NCBI RefSeq assembly: GCF_937875145.1
Contig: NZ_CALNCS010000027.1
Coordinates: forward strand, 1-50,245
DNA from: Alkalibaculum bacchi
GTDB taxonomy: Bacteria > Bacillota > Clostridia > Eubacteriales > Alkalibacteraceae
DNA length: 50,245 bases
Direction of reading: 5' to 3'
Shown here: positions 32,434-42,078 of the stretch, piece by piece
Layout of the letters: each line of letters starts with the position of its first letter
Position numbering within the stretch: the stretch's first letter is position 1
Position numbers and translations under genes: made by a program
Notes under the pieces: model-generated
The model's database searches: none
What the model was told of the DNA's origin: nothing
Seen by the model: only the letters and a program-made list of their open reading frames with translations

Positions 32434-32784
32434 ATGATTGCAAAAATTTATAATGAACACGGCTGTATAAACATTTCAGAAAGTGTCATAGCGACGATTG
32501 CTGGTATGGCAGCAATGGAGTGCTATGGTTTAGTTGGCATGGCCTCTAAAAGAACTACAGATGGTTTTGTAGAACTTTTAAAAAAGGAAAATCTGAGAAA
32601 AGGCGTTAAAATCACACAAACAGATAATAAGCTTATCATCGATTTATATGTTATAATCGAATACGGTGTGAAAATATCAGTAGTTGCAGAAAATATTATT
32701 GATAAAGTAAAGTATTATGTAGAAAAACAAACAGGCATTAAGATTGATAAAATCAATGTCATTGTTGAAAGCGTCAGGGTGTAA
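32434..32784 (+). CDS. Asp23/Gls24-family protein YloU
   Basis: A 116-residue Asp23-family envelope stress protein. Typical are ISESVIATIAGMAAMECYGLVGM at the N-terminus, IDLYVIIEYGVKIS and the end INVIVESVRV. Asp23 proteins form filaments beneath the membrane in some Gram-positives; the clostridial partner function is unclear. It precedes the DAK-domain kinase by 11 bases, the standard order. Confidence 0.92.
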   Translation: MIAKIYNEHGCINISESVIATIAGMAAMECYGLVGMASKRTTDGFVELLKKENLRKGVKITQTDNKLIIDLYVIIEYGVKISVVAENIIDKVKYYVEKQTGIKIDKINVIVESVRV

Positions 32785-32795
32785 GGAGGATTACA

Positions 32796-34418
32796 ATGCA
32801 AATTAAAGAAATAGACGGAAGTATGCTTAAAGCCATTGTCATCAATGGTGCGGTAAATCTAGAAAAGAATAAAAAAATTGTAGACGATTTAAATGTTTTT
32901 CCTGTTCCAGATGGAGATACGGGGACCAATATGTCTCTAACCATACAATATGCAGCAGATGAACTCAAAAGGGCATCTGAAAAGGATTTATCAAAAATTG
33001 CACAGATGGCTTCTAGTGGGGCATTGATGGGAGCTAGAGGAAACTCGGGAGTAATCCTCTCACAACTTTTTAGAGGTTTTGCAAAGGGCTGTGAAAACCG
33101 AAAAACTTTAAATACCTTCGGCTTGGCCAATGCGCTGAAAGAAGCGTCTGCTATGTCCTATAAAGCAGTTATGAGACCTATTGAGGGGACAATATTAACT
33201 GTTGCCCGTGAAATGGCTGAATTTGCAGTAGAAAATGCTAGCAAATACAAATACATGGACGAGATGTTATTAGCAGTAATTGAACAAGGGAAAAGTGCCT
33301 TAGCCAATACACCAGAACAATTGCCAGTGCTTAAAGAGGCAGGCGTAGTGGATTCTGGTGGTAAGGGATTATTGTGTATCATTGAAGGCGCTTATGAAAT
33401 TCTATCTGGGAAATCCATCCCGATGGAAACAACAGATGAACTACCATCTACAAGTAAAATGTTTGAAGATCATATTATGTCTGCAGAAGATATTACCTTC
33501 GGTTATTGTACCGAGTTTATCATATTAAGCGGAATAGAAGAATCTTCTATAGAAAATACATTAAAAGAAAATTTGGCATCAATAGGGGATTCTGTTATCG
33601 TTGTTGGAGATGAAGAAAAGATAAAAGTTCATGTTCATACAGATCAACCAGATAAAGCTTTAAACTGGGCTTTAGAAATAGGATCAGTGACAAGAATTAA
33701 AATTGACAATATGAGGGAACAAGTGGCTAATAATCCTTCCCAAAAGATAAAAGGAGAGGAAAAAGAGTACGGTTTTATTAGCGTAGCCGCAGGAGATGGT
33801 CTTGAAAAATTGTTTAAAAGCCTTGGTGTAGACGAAGTTATTGAAGGTGGTCAAACTATGAATCCAAGCACTCAAGACTTCTTAAATAAAATCGAACATA
33901 TTAATGCAAAGCATATCTTTATTTTGCCAAATAATAGCAATATACTCTTAGCTGCAAACCAAGCTAAGGAAATTAGCCAGGTGCCTATAACTGTAATTTC
34001 AACTAAGAGCATACCACAAGGGATTTCTGCTCTTTTAGCGTTCAATTTAGAAGGTGATGTAGAAGAAAATACTTCGCAAATGAATGAAGCTATTCAAGAG
34101 GTTAAAACAGGTCAAGTAACCTATGCTGTTCGCGACACCTCTTTTAATTCATTAGAAATCAAAAAAGACGATATTATTGGCATATTAGAAAAAGATATTA
34201 CAGCCGTGGGTCAAAATGTTTTTGAGGTAACTAGAAATCTCATCGAGAATATGATTGATGAGGATACGTCTCTTCTTTCTCTTTATTACGGTGCTGAAAT
34301 AGAAGAAGAAGATGTTAATAATCTAATAGAAGAATTAGAAGAAAAGTATTCTGATATTGATATAGAAGGCAATTACGGTGGACAAAGCTTATATTATTTT
34401 ATACTATCAGTAGAATAA
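32796..34418 (+). CDS. DAK-domain fatty-acid kinase subunit FakA-like (YloV)
   Basis: A 540-residue protein with an N-terminal DhaL-like ATP-binding domain (NGAVNLEKNKKIVDDLNVFP-type lead, DGDTGTNMSLT, GARGNSGVILSQLFRG) and C-terminal DegV-binding domains. In Staphylococcus FakA phosphorylates fatty acids held by FakB for phospholipid synthesis. The nearby plsX uses the same acyl-phosphate chemistry but is 8 kb away. Clostridial members are less studied. Confidence 0.9.
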   Translation: MQIKEIDGSMLKAIVINGAVNLEKNKKIVDDLNVFPVPDGDTGTNMSLTIQYAADELKRASEKDLSKIAQMASSGALMGARGNSGVILSQLFRGFAKGCENRKTLNTFGLANALKEASAMSYKAVMRPIEGTILTVAREMAEFAVENASKYKYMDEMLLAVIEQGKSALANTPEQLPVLKEAGVVDSGGKGLLCIIEGAYEILSGKSIPMETTDELPSTSKMFEDHIMSAEDITFGYCTEFIILSGIEESSIENTLKENLASIGDSVIVVGDEEKIKVHVHTDQPDKALNWALEIGSVTRIKIDNMREQVANNPSQKIKGEEKEYGFISVAAGDGLEKLFKSLGVDEVIEGGQTMNPSTQDFLNKIEHINAKHIFILPNNSNILLAANQAKEISQVPITVISTKSIPQGISALLAFNLEGDVEENTSQMNEAIQEVKTGQVTYAVRDTSFNSLEIKKDDIIGILEKDITAVGQNVFEVTRNLIENMIDEDTSLLSLYYGAEIEEEDVNNLIEELEEKYSDIDIEGNYGGQSLYYFILSVE

Positions 34419-34452
34419 AACAGATAGAAATGAAAGAGTGGAAGGTTTTACG

Positions 34453-36492
34453 ATGAATCTTAGAGATCCCATTATTGATATAAAGGGAATAGGGAATGCA
34501 AAAGAAAAATTATTTCGCACTCTGGGAATTTATAAAATAGGGGATTTAATTGAATACTATCCCATTTCTTATGAGGATCGAACGAAATTAATATCTATAG
34601 AAGAGGCGATGGACAATCATAAGTCGCTAATAAAAGCTACAATAACAAGCAATCTGGTTACTCGCAAAATCAGGAGTAATTTAAGTATAACAAAGGCAAG
34701 AGCTGGGGATCATTTGGGTAGCTTTGAAGTAGTATGGTATAATTCACCTTATATAGGTCGAACGGTATTTGTAGGAAAAACCTACTATTTTTACGGCAAA
34801 GTAAAGAAGTCCTTTCATAATATACAAATGGAAATGCCAGAGATTTTTGAGCTACATGCAGAAGATTTATTTAGTTTTATCCCAAAATACTCTTTGACAA
34901 AAGGTCTAACACATAAAGATATTCGAAAAGCGATTAAAAATGTCTTTAATAAGAGTATTACAGTAGAGGATTACCTATCTCAAGAACTTATAAATAAGTA
35001 CAAGCTCATGGGTCTAAAAGAAGCTTATGAGAAAATTCATTACGCCAAAAATCGTGAAGATTTATCTAGAGCAAGGCATCGCTTGATATTTAATGAATTT
35101 TTAGAGATTCAAATTGCTTTTCGTTCTATGAAAGAAGAAACAAAGAAGGATCCATTACCTTTTTTCCTAGACGATAATAGAATAAATCAAGTTCAGGAGT
35201 TATTAAATATTTTACCTTTTCAACTAACCTTATCTCAAAAGGAAGTCTTAGAGGAACTATATAAAGATATTCGTATGAACAAACAGATTAATCGCTTAAT
35301 CCAAGGTGATGTAGGAAGCGGAAAGACTATTGTTGCAGTTATTATGTTATTTATATGTTTATTAAATGGATACCAAGGGGTCATGATGGTTCCTACTGCA
35401 ATCTTGGCAGAGCAACATTACGAATACATAAGTGATTTGTTTAGCAAGTTAAATATAGGTGCAAGAGTAGGTCTTATGACGAAATTTAAGACCACAAAAC
35501 AGCGGTTAGAGTACTTACATAAGATTGCTACTGGAGAGTACAATCTTATAGTAGCTACTCACGGGGTATTGCAAGAAGATGTAGAATTTTCAAATCTAGG
35601 TCTAGTCATAACAGATGAACAGCACCGCTTTGGTGTTAGACAGAGAAAACAATTGTCAAATAAGGGTAAAGATCCTCATATTATCGTTATGAGTGCAACG
35701 CCTATACCCCGAACTACTTCATTAGTTCTATACGGAGATTTGGAAGTTTCTACGATAAATACCCTTCCGGCGGGGAGAAAGCCCATAAAGACTTACAGCG
35801 TCAATACCGGTTATAGGTCCCGCATTTATAAGATGATCTTAAATGAAATTTCAGAGGGCAGACAAGCCTATATTTTATGTCCTAGTATTGAAATTAATGA
35901 TCAGATGAATTCTGCAGAGGAAGTTTACGAAAAATGTAGAAATGGGGCTTTTAGGGATATACCTATAGGCCTGCTTCATGGTAAAATGAGTGGTGAGGAA
36001 AAAGAAGAAGTCATGAGAGCTTTTTACGAAAACAAAATTAAGGTTCTCATTTGTACTACAGTCGTTGAGGTAGGCATTAATGTACCCAATGCTACTATTA
36101 TGTTGATTGAAAATGCGGAAAGATTTGGCCTTGCTCAGCTCCATCAGTTGCGAGGGCGAGTAGGTAGAGGAGAACATCAATCCCACTGCATTTTACTGAC
36201 GGATAGCAAAAGTCACAAGACGAAACAACGAATGGATGTATTGATTCAAAGCACGGATGGATTTTATATTTCCGAGAGGGATTTAGAGTTGCGAGGGCCA
36301 GGAGACTATTTTGGTTTTCGTCAGCATGGATTGCCAAGTTTTAAATTGGCTGATTTGTCAAAACATCAGAGTATTTTACTAGAAGTTAATGAAATGGTTG
36401 AGTATATTTTACATTCAACGGAGCAAGAATATATTAAAAAAAAGGTTTTGATTGCCTTTCAAGATAAATTAGATCAAATCTCAATGAATTGA
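34453..36492 (+). CDS. recG: ATP-dependent DNA helicase RecG
   Basis: Branch-migration helicase acting on stalled forks and recombination intermediates. N-terminal wedge/OB domain, then Walker A GDVGSGKTIVA (about residues 284-294), ITDEQHRFGVRQR (DExH box plus the RecG-specific Phe-Gly-Val-x-Gln-Arg), SATPIPRT, and motif VI QLRGRVGRGEHQS. With ATG at 34453 it has 679 residues. GGAAGG precedes this ATG; a GTG at 34438 lies inside the ribosome-site region. Confidence 0.95.
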   Translation: MNLRDPIIDIKGIGNAKEKLFRTLGIYKIGDLIEYYPISYEDRTKLISIEEAMDNHKSLIKATITSNLVTRKIRSNLSITKARAGDHLGSFEVVWYNSPYIGRTVFVGKTYYFYGKVKKSFHNIQMEMPEIFELHAEDLFSFIPKYSLTKGLTHKDIRKAIKNVFNKSITVEDYLSQELINKYKLMGLKEAYEKIHYAKNREDLSRARHRLIFNEFLEIQIAFRSMKEETKKDPLPFFLDDNRINQVQELLNILPFQLTLSQKEVLEELYKDIRMNKQINRLIQGDVGSGKTIVAVIMLFICLLNGYQGVMMVPTAILAEQHYEYISDLFSKLNIGARVGLMTKFKTTKQRLEYLHKIATGEYNLIVATHGVLQEDVEFSNLGLVITDEQHRFGVRQRKQLSNKGKDPHIIVMSATPIPRTTSLVLYGDLEVSTINTLPAGRKPIKTYSVNTGYRSRIYKMILNEISEGRQAYILCPSIEINDQMNSAEEVYEKCRNGAFRDIPIGLLHGKMSGEEKEEVMRAFYENKIKVLICTTVVEVGINVPNATIMLIENAERFGLAQLHQLRGRVGRGEHQSHCILLTDSKSHKTKQRMDVLIQSTDGFYISERDLELRGPGDYFGFRQHGLPSFKLADLSKHQSILLEVNEMVEYILHSTEQEYIKKKVLIAFQDKLDQISMN

Positions 36493-36502
36493 TGGAGTAG
36501 AT

Positions 36503-37057
36503 ATGAGAGTAATTACTGGAACAGCAAAAGGAAAAAAGTTACTGGCGCCTAATGACGAAAGAGTTAGGCCTACAACAGATCGTATAAAAGAAACATTATT
36601 TAATATTATTAATCCATATGTAAGAGATGCTGTAATAATTGATTGCTTTGCAGGCACGGGAGGTATAGGCATTGAAGCCTTAAGCCGAGGTGCAAGACAA
36701 GCTTATTTTATAGATAATCACGGGGAAAGCATTAAGCTTATAAGAAGGAATCTTGAAATAGCTCGATTAGGAGAAAAAGGTATCGTACTTCCTGTTGATG
36801 CGTCTTCTGCTCTTACCTCTTTAGTAAATAAGAATGTAAAAGCAGATATTATTTTTATGGATCCACCCTATCATTTAAATATTATTAGTAGGTTAGTCGA
36901 AATCATAAGTGAAAACAATCTTTTAGCTGAAGATGGAATTATTATTGCAGAACACGACAACAGGATGGAACTCAAAGAACAAATCGGACAATTTATAAAA
37001 GTGGATCAACGAGTTTACGGAACTACAATCATGTCCTATTATAAAGAACAAACTTAA
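36503..37057 (+). CDS. rsmD: 16S rRNA guanine-966 N2-methyltransferase RsmD
   Basis: A 184-residue methyltransferase with the start MRVITGTAKGKKL, RPTTDRIKETLFNII, SAM-binding DCFAGTGGIGIEALSRGA and the catalytic DPPY motif in IFMDPPYHL. It methylates G966 of 16S rRNA during 30S assembly. The pairing with coaD directly downstream is conserved in Firmicutes. Confidence 0.95.
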   Translation: MRVITGTAKGKKLLAPNDERVRPTTDRIKETLFNIINPYVRDAVIIDCFAGTGGIGIEALSRGARQAYFIDNHGESIKLIRRNLEIARLGEKGIVLPVDASSALTSLVNKNVKADIIFMDPPYHLNIISRLVEIISENNLLAEDGIIIAEHDNRMELKEQIGQFIKVDQRVYGTTIMSYYKEQT

Positions 37058-37073
37058 ACGAGAAGGTGGATAA

Positions 37074-37562
37074 ATGAAAGTAGCTGTATATCCAGGCAGC
37101 TTTGATCCCATTACCAATGGACATCTTGACATTATTGAACGTGGATCAAAAATGGTTGAGAAACTAATCGTAGTAGTACTTGTAAATAAGAATAAAAACG
37201 CTATGTTTTCTTTAGAAGAAAGGTTAGACTTGATTTCTAAATCTGTGGAACATTTGCCCAATGTAGAAGTAGATAGTTTTGAAGGTTTACTTGTAAATTA
37301 TATGTGTAGCAAAAAAATTAATATCATCATAAGAGGGTTAAGAGCTATGTCTGATTTTGAAAATGAATTTCAGATGGCTTTAATGAATAAAAAATTATGC
37401 AATCATGTTGAAACCATATTTCTAGTTACCAAAGTAGAGTACTCTTATTTGAGTTCTAGTGCGGTAAAAGAGTTAGCTATGTTTAATGGAGAGATGAAGG
37501 ATTTGGTTCCTGAATATGTACATAAAAATATCATCCATAAGATTGAAAGGAGAAAGAAATGA
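37074..37562 (+). CDS. coaD: Phosphopantetheine adenylyltransferase
   Basis: Makes dephospho-CoA from phosphopantetheine and ATP. The nucleotidyltransferase motif is YPGSFDPITNGHLDII (TxGH as TNGH), followed by IIRGLRAMSDFENEFQMA and the C-terminal YSYLSSSAVKELA. It has 162 residues. The stop overlaps the start of the next gene (ATGA). Confidence 0.96.
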   Translation: MKVAVYPGSFDPITNGHLDIIERGSKMVEKLIVVVLVNKNKNAMFSLEERLDLISKSVEHLPNVEVDSFEGLLVNYMCSKKINIIIRGLRAMSDFENEFQMALMNKKLCNHVETIFLVTKVEYSYLSSSAVKELAMFNGEMKDLVPEYVHKNIIHKIERRKK

Positions 37563-38002
37563 AGATCATTTCATTGCTAAACGAATTAGAAAGAATTATA
37601 CAAGAAGCATCTAGTCTGCCATTGTCATCAAAAGTAATGGTAAATCCTGAGCAAGTATTAGAAATTGTACAAGAAATTATGCAAAATTTACCTGAAGACT
37701 TAAAAGAAGCTCAATATGTAAGGGAAGAACGAAAAAAAATTCTAATTGAAGCTCAAAATGATGCAGAGAGAATTATAAATGATGCAGAATCTAAAATTAG
37801 AGATATGGTAGATGAAAATCAAATCACTCAATCTGCATACCTAGAAGCAGAAGAAATTCGAAAAAGAGCAGAAGAAATTTCTACAGAAATCAGGCAATCT
37901 ACAAATGAGTATGCAGATAATATTCTGAGAAAAGTTCAAATGAATCTCAATAGCGTAATAGGGCAAATTGAAGAAAATCGAAATGAATTAAAAGGCAATT
38001 AA
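37559..38002 (+). CDS. Coiled-coil protein of unknown function (ATP-synthase-B-like)
   Basis: A 147-residue, almost wholly helical protein, charged and without membrane segment. Regions AQNDAERIINDAESKIRDM and AEEIRKRAEEI have the Ala/Glu/Arg heptad pattern of DivIVA or ATP synthase b-type stalks, which is why such proteins are often given these names. The four-base overlap with coaD shows co-translation. Members are common after coaD in clostridia; the function is not known to me. Confidence 0.75.
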   Translation: MKIISLLNELERIIQEASSLPLSSKVMVNPEQVLEIVQEIMQNLPEDLKEAQYVREERKKILIEAQNDAERIINDAESKIRDMVDENQITQSAYLEAEEIRKRAEEISTEIRQSTNEYADNILRKVQMNLNSVIGQIEENRNELKGN

Positions 38003-38112
38003 TTACAGCGACCAGCAATCGGTTTGTATGTATTTCTTTTAGGTCCTATGAGGCATGACCTTAGTTTGGCGACTGATTACTAAATAGTTGAGGCACTCTT
38101 TGTATTATATGA

Positions 38113-38160
38113 AAACAGCAACTAGTAAAGCGTTTAGGCTTTATTAGTCGCTGTTTTTTT
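38113..38160. terminator. Bidirectional terminator between convergent genes
   Basis: AACAGC with GCTGTT and an inner CTAGTAAAGC/GCTTTATTAG stem form one long hairpin with A before and T after, active in both directions. It reaches into the last codons of ylbJ (stop at 38144-38146), so the tail of that gene and the terminator share sequence. The gap before it (38003-38112) has decayed AGCGACCAGC words. Confidence 0.8.
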
Positions 38161-39286
38161 TGCGGAAGGCCAGGAGTAAAAGGGTAGTGATGGAGAGCGC
38201 AACAATGGACTGAAAATAGTAGGCTGGATAGTTAAAGTGTTCAAAGGCTCTTCCTATATGAAAACTATTGTATACGCTTAATGCTGTTGGATAAAGTAGT
38301 TTATAACTTATCACTGCTAGGATAGTAGAGAGGATAGACTGTGTTATTTTACCTAGCAAAAATCTAGTATATTTAAGATCTGTTTCTACTAGAAAGGAAT
38401 TCGTTTGCATATGAATAGAAAAACCACTCCAAGCTGTGACTAGGGCAGTGATGGCTACTTTTGTTATTAAAGGATCACTGCACTTACTAATTCCATCGAT
38501 ACCTAATGTGATTTCAAATAAGCCATAAAATAAACCCTTAACTAGTTCAGGGCTAAAATAAAAGACATTTAAATACTTATAAAAGAAGTCTGTAAATATA
38601 TCTAAAATGTCTCTGGCATCGAGATAGTGAATCACTAAGTTAAAAAAGACCATATACCCACAAATTTTGATTACATTATGTGTGGAGTCTACAATTGCTG
38701 TGTTGATAATGTTCGAAACATTCTTTGTCTGACACCTTTTAAAGGTATTGAGTGAGATATCCTCCTTATATAATCTCTTTAGTAAAAGGGTGTTTAATAT
38801 GCTTCCTAAATAATTAGCAATAAGTAGTACAGGAATAATCGCAGCATTATCAAACATTTGTGTAGCGATGATTCCAATAATAAATGCTGGTCCTGTAGAG
38901 CTGCACATAGCAAGTAGTTTGTAGCTCTCTTCTAAAGAGGTTACATTTTCCTTTCTCAAATCAGCTATTAGTTTAGCCCCTAATGGATATCCGGAAATAT
39001 AGCCCATAACAATAGGCAAGATTCCGCTACCTGAAACATTAAAAATCTTATCCATAGGCTTGTTAAAAAAACGTTGAAAGATATAGGCTACATTTAATTG
39101 AAATAACATGCTACTAAAAATCATATAGGGAAATAAACTCGGCATAACATTGTAGAACCACAGCTCAATACCGCCGATTACTGATGAAATGGCAAGCTCT
39201 GGCTCTACAATCAAATTTGCTAACATAAAAACAGTAGCGAATATTAATAGAAAGCTCGAATTAAATTTGATTTTTAATCTTATCAT
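38144..39286 (-). CDS. ylbJ: Sporulation integral membrane protein YlbJ
   Basis: A 380-residue polytopic protein with about eight hydrophobic helices and two Gate (nucleoside-transporter-like) domains. Recognisable segments are NVMPSLFPYMIFSSML, GYISGYPLGAKLIADL, CSSTGPAFIIG and GFSIHMQ. YlbJ is needed for sporulation in Bacillus, at the stage of spore cortex and heat resistance, and is found in spore-formers, which supports that lifestyle here. I see no clear ribosome site before the ATG at 39286. Confidence 0.88.
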   Translation of the reverse strand: MIRLKIKFNSSFLLIFATVFMLANLIVEPELAISSVIGGIELWFYNVMPSLFPYMIFSSMLFQLNVAYIFQRFFNKPMDKIFNVSGSGILPIVMGYISGYPLGAKLIADLRKENVTSLEESYKLLAMCSSTGPAFIIGIIATQMFDNAAIIPVLLIANYLGSILNTLLLKRLYKEDISLNTFKRCQTKNVSNIINTAIVDSTHNVIKICGYMVFFNLVIHYLDARDILDIFTDFFYKYLNVFYFSPELVKGLFYGLFEITLGIDGISKCSDPLITKVAITALVTAWSGFSIHMQTNSFLVETDLKYTRFLLGKITQSILSTILAVISYKLLYPTALSVYNSFHIGRAFEHFNYPAYYFQSIVALSITTLLLLAFRKKNSD

Positions 39287-39435
39287 ACATTATTCTATTA
39301 TACTCATTTTAAAATTATTCGCTTGAAAAAAAGACTTACATAACTATATTGTAATAGTACAGCACGATAGATTTTAATCCTTCAAAATTCCAATGGTTTG
39401 TCTAAGAACCTAAAACAAAAGTAGATACTGCATGC

Positions 39436-40656
39436 TTATATAATTTCTGGCTTTCTCCTGTAGTCTTCATTAAGTTTTGATGGATTCGTCATAAGATAAT
39501 AGTAATTGGTAGATAAAACATCCTTTTCTATAGCGTATCTTTGGATTTCATTTAGAGACTTGATGTCTTTTGATAAATTTGTAATTATTGGAATGTTGCT
39601 TTTTTCGCGAATTTCACGGAGGATTTCTTTTCCCTTATCATTAAAGGCTAAAACTCTTAAATAAGGCGTATAGTTAGGATTTTTAAAGACTTTATAAACA
39701 TACTCCTCTTTGTGGTTCAGCAGTTGGTTAATAAGAATTCTCTTGATTCTCGTTTTTGTGTATCTTTTGCTGATGATTTGATCGAGAAGTTCATCCATAG
39801 TACTAGATCCAATAGAAGCTTTTAAAATTCTATTTTCTAGTCCTTCTTTTACATCGAAAGTGTCTTTCATATCTTCTTTAGAGGTTTTAAGCAAATCACC
39901 TACAATGAGAGTATAATAGTGGCTTAAGAAATTATAAATCATTGTTTTTTCGTATATAGACAATTGTTCTGTAGTCTCTTTTGGCAGTAAGTTTTCTATA
40001 TTTTTTACGCTATTAGTCTTTTGGATTTGATTTCGAATATACGTTGCTCCAGCGTAGTTGTTTACGGATTTTTCGTGGTGATAACCTGCGTGGACTCTCT
40101 GTATGGCTATAGGCTTTATAGAACTTTTTAGAGAATAAAGCCACTTCATGTATTCAATGGCTAAAATATTATTAGGATTAGATAAAATATCACCTGAACC
40201 TTGCAAATAGGCTTCAACAGCGTATTGACGCCCTTTGGGATAGGAAATCCCACTCTTTAACTGTTCTTTTAGAACTTCTTTATATTCTTGTGGTTCCTCT
40301 ACTAATATCTTGGCTACTTGAAAAATTTTGTTTAAATCAGGGTCTTCACATCCAAAGCTAACTGCATCCACCACATTTAAAGAATCTAAAGTAGTAATAG
40401 CTCCATAAGCAAAGATTTCAGCGCTTTGACAGGAGTATACAAAAGGTAATTCTGCAACAAGGTCAAGTCCGCTCTTTACAGCAATTTGAGCGCGAATCCA
40501 CTTGTCCACTAATGCTGGTTCTCCTCTTTGTAGAAAACTGCCACTCATAACGGCCATGGAGTGCGTAGCATGGCTTTTTTCTAGAGATTTCAATAAATGA
40601 TATTTGTGTCCGTTATGAAAAGGGTTATATTCGGCAACAATACTGAGTAGTTTCAA
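39436..40656 (-). CDS. tmcAL: tRNA(Met) cytidine acetate ligase TmcAL (YlbM)
   Basis: Acetylates C34 of elongator tRNA-Met from acetate and ATP. The nucleotidylyltransferase-like N-terminus has VAEYNPFHNGHKYHL and VMSGSFLQRGEPALVDKW, later FGCEDPDL and HAGYHHEKS. It has 406 residues. The start is TTG at 40656 with GAGGTG six bases before it. Acetate kinase is the divergent neighbour; both use acetate, though a functional link is only suggestive. Confidence 0.93.
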   Translation of the reverse strand: MKLLSIVAEYNPFHNGHKYHLLKSLEKSHATHSMAVMSGSFLQRGEPALVDKWIRAQIAVKSGLDLVAELPFVYSCQSAEIFAYGAITTLDSLNVVDAVSFGCEDPDLNKIFQVAKILVEEPQEYKEVLKEQLKSGISYPKGRQYAVEAYLQGSGDILSNPNNILAIEYMKWLYSLKSSIKPIAIQRVHAGYHHEKSVNNYAGATYIRNQIQKTNSVKNIENLLPKETTEQLSIYEKTMIYNFLSHYYTLIVGDLLKTSKEDMKDTFDVKEGLENRILKASIGSSTMDELLDQIISKRYTKTRIKRILINQLLNHKEEYVYKVFKNPNYTPYLRVLAFNDKGKEILREIREKSNIPIITNLSKDIKSLNEIQRYAIEKDVLSTNYYYLMTNPSKLNEDYRRKPEII

Positions 40657-40798
40657 GAATTACACCTCAATTTTAATTGTAATATAAAAATAATAACGTA
40701 TATTTTTGTTTTTTTAAAGTGATTTTGTAGAAATTATAAAAATCTATGATAAAATAATAAATGATGTGTAAGAAATTTAAAGTAGGAGATGTTAAATT

Positions 40799-41995
40799 AT
40801 GAACATTTTAGTCATTAACTGTGGTAGTTCTTCATTGAAATACCAACTTATTAACATGAACAACGAAGAAGTAATAGCAAAAGGGTTAGCAGAAAAGATC
40901 GGTTTAGAAGACTCCATTTTTAGTCATACTCCTGTAGGCAAAGACAAAGTAGTCAAAAACGGTAAATTAAGTGATCATCAAAAAGCTTTAAATCTAGTAA
41001 TGGAATCATTAGTAGATGAAAACTGTGGTGTAATTAAATCTCTTAATGAAATCGATGCCGTAGGACATAGAATCGTTCATGGTGGCGAGTATTATTCATC
41101 ATCTGTTTTAATCGATGAAAAAGTAATTGAAGCTATCGAAAAATGCGTTGAACTTGCACCACTACACAATCCAGCTAATATATTAGGAATCACTGCATGT
41201 CAAGCTTTACTACCAGGCGTACCTATGGTTGCAGTATTTGATACAGCTTTCCATCAAACAATGCCTAAAGAAGCATATACCTATGCATTACCATATGAAT
41301 ATTACGAAAAATACAAAGTTAGAAAATATGGCTTCCATGGTACTTCTCACAAATATGTTTCTGGTAGAGCAGCTCATATTTTAGACAAGCCAATAGAAGA
41401 ATTAAAGCTTGTTTCTTGCCATTTAGGTAATGGAGCTAGTTTAACAGCTGTTAAAAATGGAAAGTCAGTTGATACTACAATGGGCTTTACTCCATTAGAA
41501 GGTTTAGCAATGGGAACAAGATGTGGAAACATTGACCCATCAATTGTAACGTTCTTACAAGATAAAGAAAACCTTACTGCACATGACTTAGATACAATCA
41601 TGAATAAAAAATCAGGTGTATTAGGTATTTCTGGTGTGAGTTCAGACTTTAGAGATATTGAAAATGCAGGCGACGGTGGAAATGAAAGAGCAAAATTAGC
41701 AATAGCTGTATTCATATACAAAGTAAAAACAGCTATTGGATCTTATGTAGCAGCTATGAATGGTGTTGATGCGATTATATTTACAGCAGGTTTAGGCGAA
41801 AATTCAGCTACAAGTAGAAAAGCTATATGTGAAGGTTTAACTTATTTAGGACTTGCAATTGACGATGACAAAAATGGAATGCGTGGCGAAGAAATCATAA
41901 TTTCTACTCCAGAATCAAAGGTAAAAGTAATCGTTATTCCAACAGATGAAGAAATGGCCATAGCAAGAGATACCAAGGATATTGTTGGCAAATAG
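40799..41995 (+). CDS. ackA: Acetate kinase
   Basis: Interconverts acetyl phosphate plus ADP with acetate plus ATP, the energy-yielding step of acetogenic fermentation. The protein is 398 residues and carries VINCGSSSLKYQL, GHRIVHGGEYY, FDTAFHQTMP, KYGFHGTSHKYV, CHLGNGASLTAV and FTAGLGENS, all key ASKHA-fold motifs. AGGAGATG precedes the ATG. The partner pta is not beside it in this window. Confidence 0.97.
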   Translation: MNILVINCGSSSLKYQLINMNNEEVIAKGLAEKIGLEDSIFSHTPVGKDKVVKNGKLSDHQKALNLVMESLVDENCGVIKSLNEIDAVGHRIVHGGEYYSSSVLIDEKVIEAIEKCVELAPLHNPANILGITACQALLPGVPMVAVFDTAFHQTMPKEAYTYALPYEYYEKYKVRKYGFHGTSHKYVSGRAAHILDKPIEELKLVSCHLGNGASLTAVKNGKSVDTTMGFTPLEGLAMGTRCGNIDPSIVTFLQDKENLTAHDLDTIMNKKSGVLGISGVSSDFRDIENAGDGGNERAKLAIAVFIYKVKTAIGSYVAAMNGVDAIIFTAGLGENSATSRKAICEGLTYLGLAIDDDKNGMRGEEIIISTPESKVKVIVIPTDEEMAIARDTKDIVGK

Positions 41996-42022
41996 TGCGG
42001 AAAATTAAATGAATTGATTCTC

Positions 42023-42051
42023 TTGACAAAGTATCATATTGAATATATAAT
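42023..42051 (+). promoter_or_regulatory. Consensus promoter of yceD-rpmF
   Basis: A perfect TTGACA (42023-42028) and a perfect TATAAT (42046-42051) lie exactly 17 bases apart, 28 bases before the yceD start. It is the best-matching promoter in the window. Confidence 0.8.
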
Positions 42052-42078
42052 TAACTCTGCGAGTTCAGAGGTGATTCT

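Noticed and set aside
40725..40755. ackA promoter TTGTAG with TAAAAT
   Set aside because: The spacer is 19 bases and the -35 is poor; an extended -10 (TGATAAAAT) is possible but too weak to list.
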